The notes below the pieces were generated by a model. The model saw only the letters and a program-made list of their open reading frames with translations. It was not told the DNA's origin and ran no database searches. The position numbers and the translations under genes were made by a program. This document shows positions 55,110 through 64,000 of a stretch of DNA of 64,000 nucleotides, in pieces; the first letter of the stretch is position 1, and each line of letters starts with the position of its first letter. The stretch is from an uncultured Marinilabiliaceae bacterium (GTDB taxonomy: Bacteria > Bacteroidota > Bacteroidia > Bacteroidales > Marinilabiliaceae), in assembly GCA_937920475.1 (NCBI GenBank), contig CALEUX010000015.1, positions 1 to 64,000 on the forward strand. Reading direction: 5' to 3'.

Positions 55110-56451
55110 TCGCAAAATAAAGGGAAAACCCATTGGTTTAAAAGCCTTCATTGCATATCTGGAAGGAAGGCTTTCGGGAAGCGAACGGCACCAGTTTGAA
55201 CATTCTGTTATGTCGGACCCTTTTGAAGCCGATGCTTACGATGGTTTTTTACAACTTTCGGCCAATGAGCTCAGGCAGGATATGGATGCTTTAAACAGGC
55301 AACTTGATAGCAAAAAAAACAATAAAAAACTTTGGTTATGGATTGGGGCTGCCGCATCGGTTGCCATTGTGGCAGGACTGTTTTCTCTGTTGTTTTTAAT
55401 TATCCCCCACTCGCCTAACGAACAAATGGCAATATTAAAGCCATCGGACGACACGTTATTTGTTAAGGAAGCTATAAAACCTGAAATGGCCAGACAAAAG
55501 GCAATAGATTCTTTACCTGCAAAACCATCTTTAGCTGCTCCCCCTAAGCCCGTTGTTACAGATATTATTATAGTAGATGACAATTTTGTAACCGACAGTG
55601 ATTTGGATTATGAGCCTTCCGCCCCACTGGCAATCGTTTCATCTGAAGAAGAACTCAACACCGAAGATTCTACCCCCAAAAAAGTCCCGGTTATTTCAGG
55701 TAATGCTATGAATTTGGCTGAGATGCCCGAACGTTCAAGCAATATCCGAATAAGAGGCATTTCGTCGAGAACTAATACTCCCCCTCAGGATACCTCAGGT
55801 GAGAAAATACTTCAGGGAAAAGTAAGTGGTGTAAAAATCACTATGGATAAAATGGATACAGGGGCTTTAATTGTAAAAGGCTACGTCATGGATGATAACC
55901 GCCATCCTTTACCTGGTGCCAGTATTGTGCATAATAAATCGAAAAAAGCAACCATAACTAACATTAATGGTTATTTTGAGATAGCCATACCAACCGATGA
56001 GAAAGAAAATGATAAATTGACAGCATCTTTTATTGGTTTCGATAATTTTGAATTTGATGCCCGAAAGGATACTACTAAAATTATTCTTAATCCAAACCTG
56101 CTGGCTCTTGAAGAAGTGGTGGTAGTGGGCTATGGCGTTCAAAAGGAAGAGACCCAAAACTATGAATACATTCAGTCTAAACCTCGAATGGGGTATAGTG
56201 CCTATCGAAAAAAAGTATTAGAACAGATAAAATCGCTTAATCTGCCAGAGAACAGTGAAAATCGCCTGATAGTAAAAATCACCATTTCGTCATTTGGAGA
56301 GGTTGAACTGGTGGAGGTAATAAGGTCTCCATACGAACCGCTTAATGCCGAGATTATACGGATTATTCAACAGGCTGACCGATGGGAACCTGCCAGGAAA
56401 AACAATTCTCCCGTTAAAGAAACCCAACGATTATCTTACAGGATTAAATAA
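55099..56451 (+). CDS. Anti-sigma-like / CarboxypepD / TonB-C-like fusion membrane protein
   Basis: A protein of about 450 residues. The cytoplasmic N-terminus (1-75: LKAFIAYLEGRLSGSERHQF, SDPFEADAYDGF) has the layout of anti-sigma factors; a membrane helix follows at about 80-105 (LWIGAAASVAIVAGLFSLLF). The periplasmic part contains SNIRIRGISSRTNT and ILQGKVSGVKI, plug-like motifs, a CarboxypepD_reg-like domain (VKGYVMDDNRHPLPGASIVH), the string LEEVVVVGYGVQ, and a C-terminal stretch with GEVELVEVIRSPYEP and ADRWEPARKNNSPVKE that resembles the TonB C-terminal fold. It overlaps the sigma gene, so it likely controls that factor from the membrane. The ORF track starts at 55087; ATG 55099 is preferred. 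Confidence 0.8.
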   Translation: MKDNRKIKGKPIGLKAFIAYLEGRLSGSERHQFEHSVMSDPFEADAYDGFLQLSANELRQDMDALNRQLDSKKNNKKLWLWIGAAASVAIVAGLFSLLFLIIPHSPNEQMAILKPSDDTLFVKEAIKPEMARQKAIDSLPAKPSLAAPPKPVVTDIIIVDDNFVTDSDLDYEPSAPLAIVSSEEELNTEDSTPKKVPVISGNAMNLAEMPERSSNIRIRGISSRTNTPPQDTSGEKILQGKVSGVKITMDKMDTGALIVKGYVMDDNRHPLPGASIVHNKSKKATITNINGYFEIAIPTDEKENDKLTASFIGFDNFEFDARKDTTKIILNPNLLALEEVVVVGYGVQKEETQNYEYIQSKPRMGYSAYRKKVLEQIKSLNLPENSENRLIVKITISSFGEVELVEVIRSPYEPLNAEIIRIIQQADRWEPARKNNSPVKETQRLSYRIK

Positions 56452-56495
56452 TAATATCCTGATTTTATCATGTTAAGAATATATGAAGGTTTTGT

Positions 56496-56503
56496 TATTT
56501 TTG
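56496..56503 (+). promoter_or_regulatory. Candidate -7 element upstream of the LTA-synthase-type gene
   Basis: TATTTTTG, followed by CGGCC, matches TAnnTTTG, 45 bases before the ATG at 56548. The -33 element is weak. Confidence 0.35.
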
Positions 56504-56547
56504 CGGCCATATAACTGAGGCTGCGACCAAACAAAACATCCTAATTT

Positions 56548-58626
56548 ATGGCATATATTTACCAGAACTTTCAGAAATTCAGAACCTCCCTTCATCATTT
56601 AACCCTGATTTATATTTTACTGCTTTTACTGTTACTTCTGTTTCGGGTGGCATTATTCATAATGCTGGGAGGGCTTTCAACTACCGGGAGTGATGTGTTT
56701 GAACTAGGTTTGGCGTTGTTTACAGGGTTCAGGTTTGACACCCTGGTGGCGCTGGCCGGAATGACACCTTTAATTCTAATATCGTTCACAGAACTTTTAT
56801 CTCCATCCAGTTCTATCATTTCTGCCATAAGAAAAAAACTATTTCGCTATTTCACCCCGGTACTATTATCTATTTACCTGATTATTTCAATTGTAAACCT
56901 GTTTTTCTTCGAGTTTTTTCAAAGCCACCTCAATATTCTGTTTTTTGGCTTTTTTGAAGATGATACCACTGCACTTTTGTTTGCCATGTGGGACGACTAT
57001 CCTGTAATCTGGATATTGCTTGGATTAACAGCCTCAGTCATCTTTTTTAATTACATCATAAAAGCAATTCTAAAAACCTCACCTGTTATTAATATCAGCA
57101 ACCTGGCATTTAATACCATAGTGCCGCCAGTTGTGCTGATTTTAGTATTCATTGGCATAAGAGGAACCATATCGGACAACCCGTTAAGGATGGACGCAAC
57201 CACCATAACCAATAACGACCACATTAATGCTTTGACATGTAACGGCATTTATGCTTTGAAAGATGCCATATCTGTTAAAAAGAAAAGCCGTGTTACAGTA
57301 GATATCCATCGAACCATTAATAGTGCTGGTTTTGTGTCGCTCGATGAAATTCAATCGTTTATTAACCGTGGCTCAATGTTAAACACCACAGACGATGAGG
57401 GAATGAGTCATTTTTTTGATACTACTCATGACAATGAGTTCCTGAGGAAAAATCCACCCAATGTTATATTTATCCTGGCTGAAAGTATGAGCAGCTACTA
57501 CATGTCGCTCCATAAAAGTGACAGTTTTAATCTTTTAGGCCAACTGGAAGATGTGCTGCCCGAATGTATCGTTTTTGACCGCTTTCTGGCTTCAACCCCA
57601 TCTACCATTGGCTCATTAGAAAACCTGATGGTAAATACAGTGCAGTTTCCGCTTTCGCAATCGCCTTATTTAAATGTATCGTTGAACACCTCGGTGGCCT
57701 ATCCATATAAACAATCAGGTTATTCAACTACATTTCTAACTGGGGGGGATTTAGGCTGGCGAAATATGGGTTCGTTTATAAAACGCCAATACTTCGATAA
57801 AGTAAAAGGTTATGCTGCTATAAAGGAAACAGTAGCAATTAACAGCAAACACCAGTATGGAGCTTACGATGAGTATCTGTTCAATTATCTTTTTTCAGAG
57901 CTTGAAGCCAATCCAAACCAACCTCAGTTTATATTTGCTTTAACCATCGCCAATCATACCCCTTACACCATCCCTTCGCATTATAAGCCATATACTTTAG
58001 TGATAGATGAAACATTTAAAGCAAAAATAAAAACAGATGCTGAATATACCCATAGGAGTCTGCTTTCGTTTCAATATGCCAACGATTGCCTTGGAAGGCT
58101 CATTAAAAGAATTAAAGAAAGTTCGTTTGGGCAAAACACCATTGTTGCCATAACAGGCGACCATAACATCCGGAAAATTATGGATTTCCCGGGCGAAAAT
58201 CTCCTTCAAAAACATGGTGTTCCATTTATTCTGTATATCCCCAAACAATATCAACCAGCACCCGACAGCATTCAAAAACAGCACTTTGGCTCGCACAAAG
58301 ACATATTTCCCACCTTATACCATCTTTCACTATCGAACACTGCTTTTCTCAAATCAGGGGCTAATTTGCTTTCGCCTGCTGAAGCCCGACAAAACTTTGC
58401 AGTTTCGGAATGTAATATTTTTATGAATCACGATGGATGTGTAGTGGTTAGCCCAAAAGAGCAGTATTATATCTGGAAAGATACAGTTAACAACATACTT
58501 TCACCAATTGAAGCATCAAAAGCCACTGATGAACTTAGGTTTTTATTGAAGAGAGGGAAGGCCCAGGTGGCAGCCATGGATATTGCAGTTCAGAAAAACC
58601 TCACAAAAAAAGGCTACTCAAAATGA
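56548..58626 (+). CDS. LTA synthase family sulfatase/phosphotransferase
   Basis: A 692-residue membrane enzyme with five N-terminal helices (to about residue 215) and an extracytoplasmic sulfatase-fold domain. That domain starts at NPPNVIFILAESMSSYYMSL (first metal ligand Glu), contains the nucleophile Thr in LASTPSTIGSLENLMVN, and later ITGDHNIR with metal-binding Asp and His. This is the lipoteichoic-acid-synthase/OpgB-like family; in Gram-negatives such enzymes transfer phosphoglycerol or phosphoethanolamine to envelope glycans. The specific acceptor is not predictable. The stop codon lies within the loop of the terminator shared with groEL. Confidence 0.9.
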   Translation: MAYIYQNFQKFRTSLHHLTLIYILLLLLLLLFRVALFIMLGGLSTTGSDVFELGLALFTGFRFDTLVALAGMTPLILISFTELLSPSSSIISAIRKKLFRYFTPVLLSIYLIISIVNLFFFEFFQSHLNILFFGFFEDDTTALLFAMWDDYPVIWILLGLTASVIFFNYIIKAILKTSPVINISNLAFNTIVPPVVLILVFIGIRGTISDNPLRMDATTITNNDHINALTCNGIYALKDAISVKKKSRVTVDIHRTINSAGFVSLDEIQSFINRGSMLNTTDDEGMSHFFDTTHDNEFLRKNPPNVIFILAESMSSYYMSLHKSDSFNLLGQLEDVLPECIVFDRFLASTPSTIGSLENLMVNTVQFPLSQSPYLNVSLNTSVAYPYKQSGYSTTFLTGGDLGWRNMGSFIKRQYFDKVKGYAAIKETVAINSKHQYGAYDEYLFNYLFSELEANPNQPQFIFALTIANHTPYTIPSHYKPYTLVIDETFKAKIKTDAEYTHRSLLSFQYANDCLGRLIKRIKESSFGQNTIVAITGDHNIRKIMDFPGENLLQKHGVPFILYIPKQYQPAPDSIQKQHFGSHKDIFPTLYHLSLSNTAFLKSGANLLSPAEARQNFAVSECNIFMNHDGCVVVSPKEQYYIWKDTVNNILSPIEASKATDELRFLLKRGKAQVAAMDIAVQKNLTKKGYSK

Positions 58627-58637
58627 GCAGCCTTTTT
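58604..58637. terminator. Bidirectional terminator shared by sulfatase gene and groEL
   Basis: AAAAAAAGGCTACTC-AAAAT-GAGCAGCCTTTTT: nine base pairs with one mismatch, T-run on both strands. The sulfatase stop codon TGA (58624-58626) is inside it, and it lies 22 bases past the groEL stop. Confidence 0.85.
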
Positions 58638-58658
58638 GTATTTAGGAATGAAAATTGA

Positions 58659-60317
<1,659 letters not shown>

Positions 60318-60326
60318 TTATTACAA

Positions 60327-60605
60327 TTAGGCAATGTAAAGAATGTCAGTTTGTGAAATTAAAAGATAGTCCTCACCATCGATGTTAAGCTCAGTACCGG
60401 CATATTTTCCGTAAAGAACCAAATCACCAGCTTTTACTTCCATTGCTTCATCTTTTTTGGCAGCACCAACAAGCACAACCACCCCTTTTAATGGTTTCTC
60501 CTTGGCAGAGTCGGGAATAATAATACCGCTGGATGTTTTTTCTTCGGCAGCCTGAGGTTTAACTAAAACCTTTCCGGCCAAAATTTTACCTTTTAAAGTC
60601 GACAT
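60327..60605 (-). CDS. groES: Co-chaperonin GroES (10 kDa)
   Basis: A 92-residue lid of the GroEL chamber. The N-terminal strand ([20 protein letters not shown]), the mobile loop [15 protein letters not shown] that docks on GroEL, and the C-terminal [21 protein letters not shown] fit the family. It is the first gene of the operon. Two -24-like elements (TTTGGCACAGTT) lie 53-126 bases upstream; no CIRCE element (TTAGCACTC-N9-GAGTGCTAA) was found, so HrcA control is unlikely. Confidence 0.97.
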   Translation of the reverse strand: MSTLKGKILAGKVLVKPQAAEEKTSSGIIIPDSAKEKPLKGVVVLVGAAKKDEAMEVKAGDLVLYGKYAGTELNIDGEDYLLISQTDILYIA

Positions 60606-60657
60606 TTCTATTTAATTTTTAATGTTAAACATTTTAGATTTTACGGGTTGTGCATGT

Positions 60658-60731
60658 TCAGAAACTGTGCCAAAGCCCGAAAACCGGCTTATTCGGCATG
60701 TTTCCCGACAAAATTACAGAACTGTGCCAAA
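60658..60731 (-). promoter_or_regulatory. Duplicated -24-like promoter elements upstream of groES
   Basis: On the minus strand TTTGGCACAGTT occurs twice, at 60731-60720 and 60674-60663, 57 bases apart. TTGGCAC is the sigma-54 -24 consensus; at the matching -12 position the copy nearer groES reads CTGA (consensus TTGC), so G is kept but C is not. That copy would start transcription about 40 bases before the groES ATG. The sigma-54 assignment is inference. Confidence 0.4.
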
Positions 60732-60792
60732 CTGATTCTGATATTATAATTAAAGATAATCATATAAATCAGCATTATAACTGATATATGAC

Positions 60793-60825
60793 CAAAAAAA
60801 AGAGTGTCAGGAAACCTGACACTCT
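60793..60825 (-). terminator. Strong rho-independent terminator after secG
   Basis: AGAGTGTCAGG-AAA-CCTGACACTCT is an 11-bp perfect stem with a 3-base loop; on the minus strand it is followed by a run of eight T, 28 bases past the secG stop. It closes the sigma-54 activator-lptE-TPR-secG operon and separates it from groES. Confidence 0.92.
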
Positions 60826-60853
60826 GACATTTTTTATAAGTAAAATCCGTGAT

Positions 60854-61201
60854 TTACTCTTGGGTAGAATCCTCAGAAGCTCCGGTTTCTTCGCCCGGAA
60901 TTGGGAAACTTGGCATTCCTGATGGTGTGGGAATGTTTTGGATTTGCTCATCTATAACAGACTGAGATCCCATTTGTTCCTTGGGTAAGGTCATAACAGC
61001 CACAAATGATAAAACCAAAAGTGCTCCGGCCAAAGTCCAGGTGGCTTTTTCTAGAAAATCGGTTGTTTTACGAACACCCATAATTTGATTGGATGCTGAA
61101 AAATTGGATGCAAGTCCACCACCTTTGGAATTCTGTACCAATACAATTAAAATTAACAACAGGCTTACCAGAATCACCAAAACTGAAACAATAGAATACA
61201 T
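60854..61201 (-). CDS. secG: Preprotein translocase subunit SecG
   Basis: A 115-residue inner-membrane subunit of the SecYEG channel. Two helices: VSVLVILVSLLLILIVLVQN at residues 5-24 and WTLAGALLVLSFVAVMTLP at about 55-73, separated by the family motif QNSKGGGLASNFSASNQIMGVRKTTDFLEKATW (motif region). The C-terminal 40 residues are polar and Pro/Glu/Ser-rich, a common Bacteroidota extension. It is the last gene of the operon beginning with the sigma-54 activator, 11 bases after the TPR gene. Confidence 0.93.
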   Translation of the reverse strand: MYSIVSVLVILVSLLLILIVLVQNSKGGGLASNFSASNQIMGVRKTTDFLEKATWTLAGALLVLSFVAVMTLPKEQMGSQSVIDEQIQNIPTPSGMPSFPIPGEETGASEDSTQE

Positions 61202-61212
61202 ATCGCTTATTA

Positions 61213-62178
61213 TTACTGATTATTAATTTGTTCTTCCAACTCTTTGATTCGACGTGCAAAGTAAATGTTTTTTTCGGGATATTTCAAACGTAATCGTTCG
61301 AATATCTCCATAGCTTTAGAAAAATGCTTCTGCTTTATATAAATATTAGCCAGCGTTTCTGTCATCAGGTCTTCGCTCTCCTGTAAACTTTTCAGAGAAA
61401 TATCTTCATTTTCATTGTTTTTCGATGCATCGGCCACAACTCTGATTCTTCCCTTAGTACCTTTTTGCAGAAAATTATCGATTAAATCGCGCTTGGCACC
61501 TTTGCCATGGACTACAGGTTTTTCTTCAGTTGTCTCGTTTTCAGGCAATGGATGCTGACGAAGCACCTTTAGCCAGGCCGAAAATGAACGGTATTCATCC
61601 AATTGAAGCTCCTCATCATCGGCAATGTAAAAAAAACCGGTATCAGCTCTTTCGTAATCGAGTAAATCAGCGGTGGGCAAAACCATATTTTCATCGCTCT
61701 GAGGGTAGGCATATTTAATCACATCCTCATCGTCATGATTCTTAAGCTGCAAGGTTGAGAAATCAATTGATTCACCCGAGTCCATTTCAACGGTATCATC
61801 CACATTGAAATAATCAGAAGCCACATCCCGTAAAGGTGACTCCTTCATTAAGTCACCGACATCATCCTGTTCTATTGTGTCAGGTTCAGCTATTGACGCT
61901 TTTGAAGTGTGAATCTCAGTTGGTAAAGCCTCTTTCTCTGAAGTCTCTGTATCGAACAAAAGATTGTACAATCGAGCCCGATCGTTAATATGTACTGCGG
62001 CCAATTTTAACTCATTGTTATAGCGAATATGGTCGAGGGCATGCAGATTTTTAATCCATAACATTCGTGCTGCCTGAAAAAACGGATATTCGTCTAGAAT
62101 AACCTTAATCTCGGACATTGTTTGTTCGTTAAGCAACGCGGGTTGCCGCATTATATCTATAATCTGATGCCTGTTCAT
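61213..62178 (-). CDS. TPR-containing protein of unknown function
   Basis: A 321-residue, mostly hydrophilic and acidic protein without signal peptide. The N-terminus (MNRHQIIDIMRQPALLNEQT to FFQAARMLWIKNLHAL) and C-terminus (LMTETLANIYIKQKHFSKAM, IFERLRLKYPEKN) are helical, the latter matching a tetratricopeptide repeat; the middle, about 80-230, is acidic and low in hydrophobic residues, probably flexible. Function unknown. Its fixed place between lptE and secG in Bacteroidota suggests an envelope-assembly role, but this rests on position only. It starts 3 bases after lptE. Confidence 0.8.
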   Translation of the reverse strand: MNRHQIIDIMRQPALLNEQTMSEIKVILDEYPFFQAARMLWIKNLHALDHIRYNNELKLAAVHINDRARLYNLLFDTETSEKEALPTEIHTSKASIAEPDTIEQDDVGDLMKESPLRDVASDYFNVDDTVEMDSGESIDFSTLQLKNHDDEDVIKYAYPQSDENMVLPTADLLDYERADTGFFYIADDEELQLDEYRSFSAWLKVLRQHPLPENETTEEKPVVHGKGAKRDLIDNFLQKGTKGRIRVVADASKNNENEDISLKSLQESEDLMTETLANIYIKQKHFSKAMEIFERLRLKYPEKNIYFARRIKELEEQINNQ

Positions 62179-62181
62179 GGT

Positions 62182-62694
62182 TTACCAGTCGGCGAAGGCC
62201 TTATTAAAAATATTTTCGGTAAGCTCGTCGATAATTTGTTTAACCAGCTCGTCTTCAATGGCAGTAATATTCTGCTCACTGGGAAAATCCTGATATGCTG
62301 AAAACGTTGACTCCCAGTTCTGTCTTGGATTTTTGAAATTCTGATATCTGACCTTAATACTCACCGTTAGTCGCGTCTCCTGCGACAAGGCATTGGCCTG
62401 TATGGCCATGGGGCGGGTATCATATCCTACAATTTCACCTGAAAAATCAACATCGCCAACGCCGGGCCTGACAATTAACCGTGACTCGCTGGTTATCCGG
62501 TCTTTTAAAGCTTCGGTAAAATTCTGACTTAATGCCGGGTTAATATAAGGTGCTCTGTTCTCGAAATATTGCACTGATGCAATTCTGACATTATCGGGTA
62601 CGGACGAACCTTTAAACGTAACCCTGACAGAACATCCTGCCAAAAACAAAATCATGGCTAAACCAACAACCAAATGCCTGCCATATCTATCCAT
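62182..62694 (-). CDS. lptE: LPS assembly lipoprotein LptE
   Basis: A 170-residue lipoprotein of the Bacteroidota LptE family, which plugs the LptD barrel that inserts lipopolysaccharide in the outer membrane. The signal peptide ends in the lipobox ILFLAGC, followed by VRVTFKGSSVPDNVRIASVQ, YFENRAPYINPALSQNFTEA and the segment GEIVGYDTRPMAIQANALSQ. The ORF track begins at 62799 inside the upstream gene; the ATG at 62694 starts directly before the lipoprotein signal (an ATG at 62703 is an alternative). It overlaps the activator stop codon in ATGGATAG, so translation is coupled. Confidence 0.9.
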   Translation of the reverse strand: MDRYGRHLVVGLAMILFLAGCSVRVTFKGSSVPDNVRIASVQYFENRAPYINPALSQNFTEALKDRITSESRLIVRPGVGDVDFSGEIVGYDTRPMAIQANALSQETRLTVSIKVRYQNFKNPRQNWESTFSAYQDFPSEQNITAIEDELVKQIIDELTENIFNKAFADW

Positions 62695-63934
62695 TAATAT
62701 CATATTCTTTAATTTTTCGATAAAGTGTGCGTTCCGAGATACCCAACTCGTTGGCAGCGCTTTTTCTTTTGCCATTGTGTTTTTCAAGAGCCTTTTCAAT
62801 CAATTCTTTTTCTTTTTCCTCTAATGATAAGGACTCCTCTATAAACTCTTCTGTATCTTCGATGGTATGCTCATCATGCCGCGGCGTAAAAGCAACTGTT
62901 GGTGCAGCTGTAGCTGCTGGCTTTAAAATTTCACCTTCCCCATTATAAAGGTTCCTGATAATCTGAGCATGTTCTCCCTGCATGTTGACTTCACCTCCAT
63001 GCTGTAGCATTTCCAGTACCAGTTTCTTCAGGTCGTTCATATCGCGCTTCATATCAAACAAAACCTTGTAAAGAATCTCTCTTTCGTTAGAAAAATTACT
63101 ATCGCCTCTGGGCTCCTGGGTACCTAAAAGCGCTGGTAAATTTTCCCCCGCATGGGATGGAAGGTACTGCTTTAATAATTCGGCTGATAAAACCCGTTGT
63201 TTTTCAATAACCGATATTTGCTCTGTAATATTTTTAAGCTGACGAATATTCCCCGGCCAACGGTATTTCTCAAGCAACATGCGCGCCTCATCGTCGAGCC
63301 GCACAGCTGGCATTCGGTACCGGTCGGCAAAGTCGTTGGCAAATTTCCGAAACAAAAGGTGAATATCTTCAATACGCTCTCTTAATGGCGGAATTTTTAT
63401 GGGAATACTGTTTAGCCTATAAAAAAGGTCTTCCCTGAATTTGCCATCGCGAATGGCCTTTTCGAGTTCAACATTGGTGGCACCAACAACCCTAACATTG
63501 GTTTTTATAATTTTAGAGGATCCAACCCGGATAAATTCGCCAGTTTCAAGTACGCGTAACAACCTTACCTGTGTTGACATGGGCAGTTCACCTATTTCAT
63601 CAAGAAAAATGGTTCCGCCATTGGCTTCTTCAAAATACCCCTTTCTATCGGATAAAGCTCCGGTAAAAGAGCCTTTTTCGTGCCCAAACAACTCGGAGTC
63701 GATCGTTCCTTCAGGAATGGCACCGCAGTTTACAGCTATATAAGGCCCATGCTTACGTGCACTATGCTGATGAATTATTTGAGGAAATACTTCTTTCCCA
63801 GTTCCACTTTCGCCGGTTATAAGAACAGATAAATCGGTGGGAGCTACCTGAACAGCCACATCAATTGCCCGGCTAAGGGTATAAGAATTACCAATAATTC
63901 CAAACCGTTGCTTTATTTGCTGAACATCCATCAT
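62687..63934 (-). CDS. Sigma-54-dependent transcriptional activator (NtrC-type AAA+, no receiver)
   Basis: A 415-residue bacterial enhancer-binding protein. The AAA+ domain starts almost at the N-terminus: Walker A GESGTGKE near residue 41, the sigma-54-contacting loop GSFTGA (variant of GAFTGA) near 90, Walker B GGTIFLDEIGELP near 109, and the arginine-finger region FREDLFYRLNSIPIKIPPLR. A 110-residue linker follows (rich in Glu), then the Fis-type helix-turn-helix NGKRKSAANELGISERTLYR. There is no N-terminal sensor or receiver domain, so activity is not controlled by phosphorylation of this protein. It heads the lptE-TPR-secG operon. The 5' neighbour lies outside the window. Confidence 0.93.
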   Translation of the reverse strand: MMDVQQIKQRFGIIGNSYTLSRAIDVAVQVAPTDLSVLITGESGTGKEVFPQIIHQHSARKHGPYIAVNCGAIPEGTIDSELFGHEKGSFTGALSDRKGYFEEANGGTIFLDEIGELPMSTQVRLLRVLETGEFIRVGSSKIIKTNVRVVGATNVELEKAIRDGKFREDLFYRLNSIPIKIPPLRERIEDIHLLFRKFANDFADRYRMPAVRLDDEARMLLEKYRWPGNIRQLKNITEQISVIEKQRVLSAELLKQYLPSHAGENLPALLGTQEPRGDSNFSNEREILYKVLFDMKRDMNDLKKLVLEMLQHGGEVNMQGEHAQIIRNLYNGEGEILKPAATAAPTVAFTPRHDEHTIEDTEEFIEESLSLEEKEKELIEKALEKHNGKRKSAANELGISERTLYRKIKEYDING

Positions 63935-64000
63935 TAAAAACTGCTAAAATTTCAGTTACAACTGCCAAAGTTACAATTTCCCCTCCGATTTTTCCGTTTT

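Noticed and set aside
60606-60792. Possible CIRCE/HrcA operator before groES
   Set aside because: The TTAGCACTC-N9-GAGTGCTAA pattern is absent on both strands; only the TTTGGCACAG repeats are seen.

Overview
The window looks like a stretch of core chromosome from a member of the Bacteroidota, most likely the Bacteroidales/Marinilabiliales side. The evidence is the gene content: an ExbB-ExbD-ExbD operon with a four-helix protein between the genes, a TonB-dependent receptor with a carboxypeptidase-like N-terminal domain next to a DUF4249 lipoprotein, a PKD-repeat protein with a type IX 'type B' sorting domain followed by a PorP/SprF protein, an RprX/RprY-like two-component pair, an ECF sigma factor with anti-sigma-like partner, and -7 promoter elements of the TAnnTTTG type. 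Genus cannot be decided from the sequence alone. There is no phage, integrase, transposase gene, CRISPR array or rRNA; one tRNA (Arg, CCG) is present.

Layout. 1-5.1 kb: TatD nuclease, type I asparaginase, then the exbB/exbD energy-transduction operon closed by a terminator. 5.2-8.2 kb: a 990-residue protein with two receiver-like modules and a PEP-synthase ATP-binding domain but no recognisable phosphohistidine domain. 8.2-12.6 kb: a 155-bp MITE-like element, an outer-membrane barrel protein and the receptor/lipoprotein pair. 12.6-17.8 kb (minus strand): folE, nitroreductase, two different superoxide dismutases in tandem (one Fe-like, one Mn-like), a MATE exporter and a proline dehydrogenase. 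18.2-23.4 kb: the large PKD surface protein and its PorP/SprF partner. 23.5-28.3 kb: hsp20, aroA-aroB, a small membrane protein and dprA. 28.3-35 kb: a large FAD/Fe-S oxidoreductase, several unrecognised proteins and a Na/Ca antiporter. 35-39 kb: CorA, an apparently interrupted NudC gene, a Rnk/GreA-like protein, tRNA-Arg and two copies of a second MITE-like family. 39.6-47.8 kb: leuS, yitT, an M23 peptidase, purN, and the acpP-fabF-rnc cluster. 48-52.3 kb: histidine kinase/response regulator and lepA. 52.4-58.6 kb: a divergent envelope-signalling locus (vWA protein; sigma factor plus anti-sigma/TonB-like fusion) and an LTA-synthase-type phosphotransferase. 58.6-64 kb (minus strand): groES-groEL and a sigma-54 activator-lptE-TPR-secG operon.

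How it fits together. Most genes are housekeeping: translation (leuS, lepA, tRNA, YbaK-type deacylase), fatty-acid synthesis and RNA processing (acpP-fabF-rnc), shikimate pathway (aroA, aroB), folate/purine (folE, purN), protein folding and export (groESL, hsp20, secG, lptE), oxidative-stress defence (two SODs). The accessory interest lies in envelope biology (TonB-related energy transduction, type IX secretion substrates, the sigma/anti-sigma/vWA locus) and in non-coding structure: two families of MITE-like inverted-repeat elements, a nested inverted repeat upstream of hsp20, and duplicated -24-like elements upstream of groES in a window that also encodes a sigma-54 activator.
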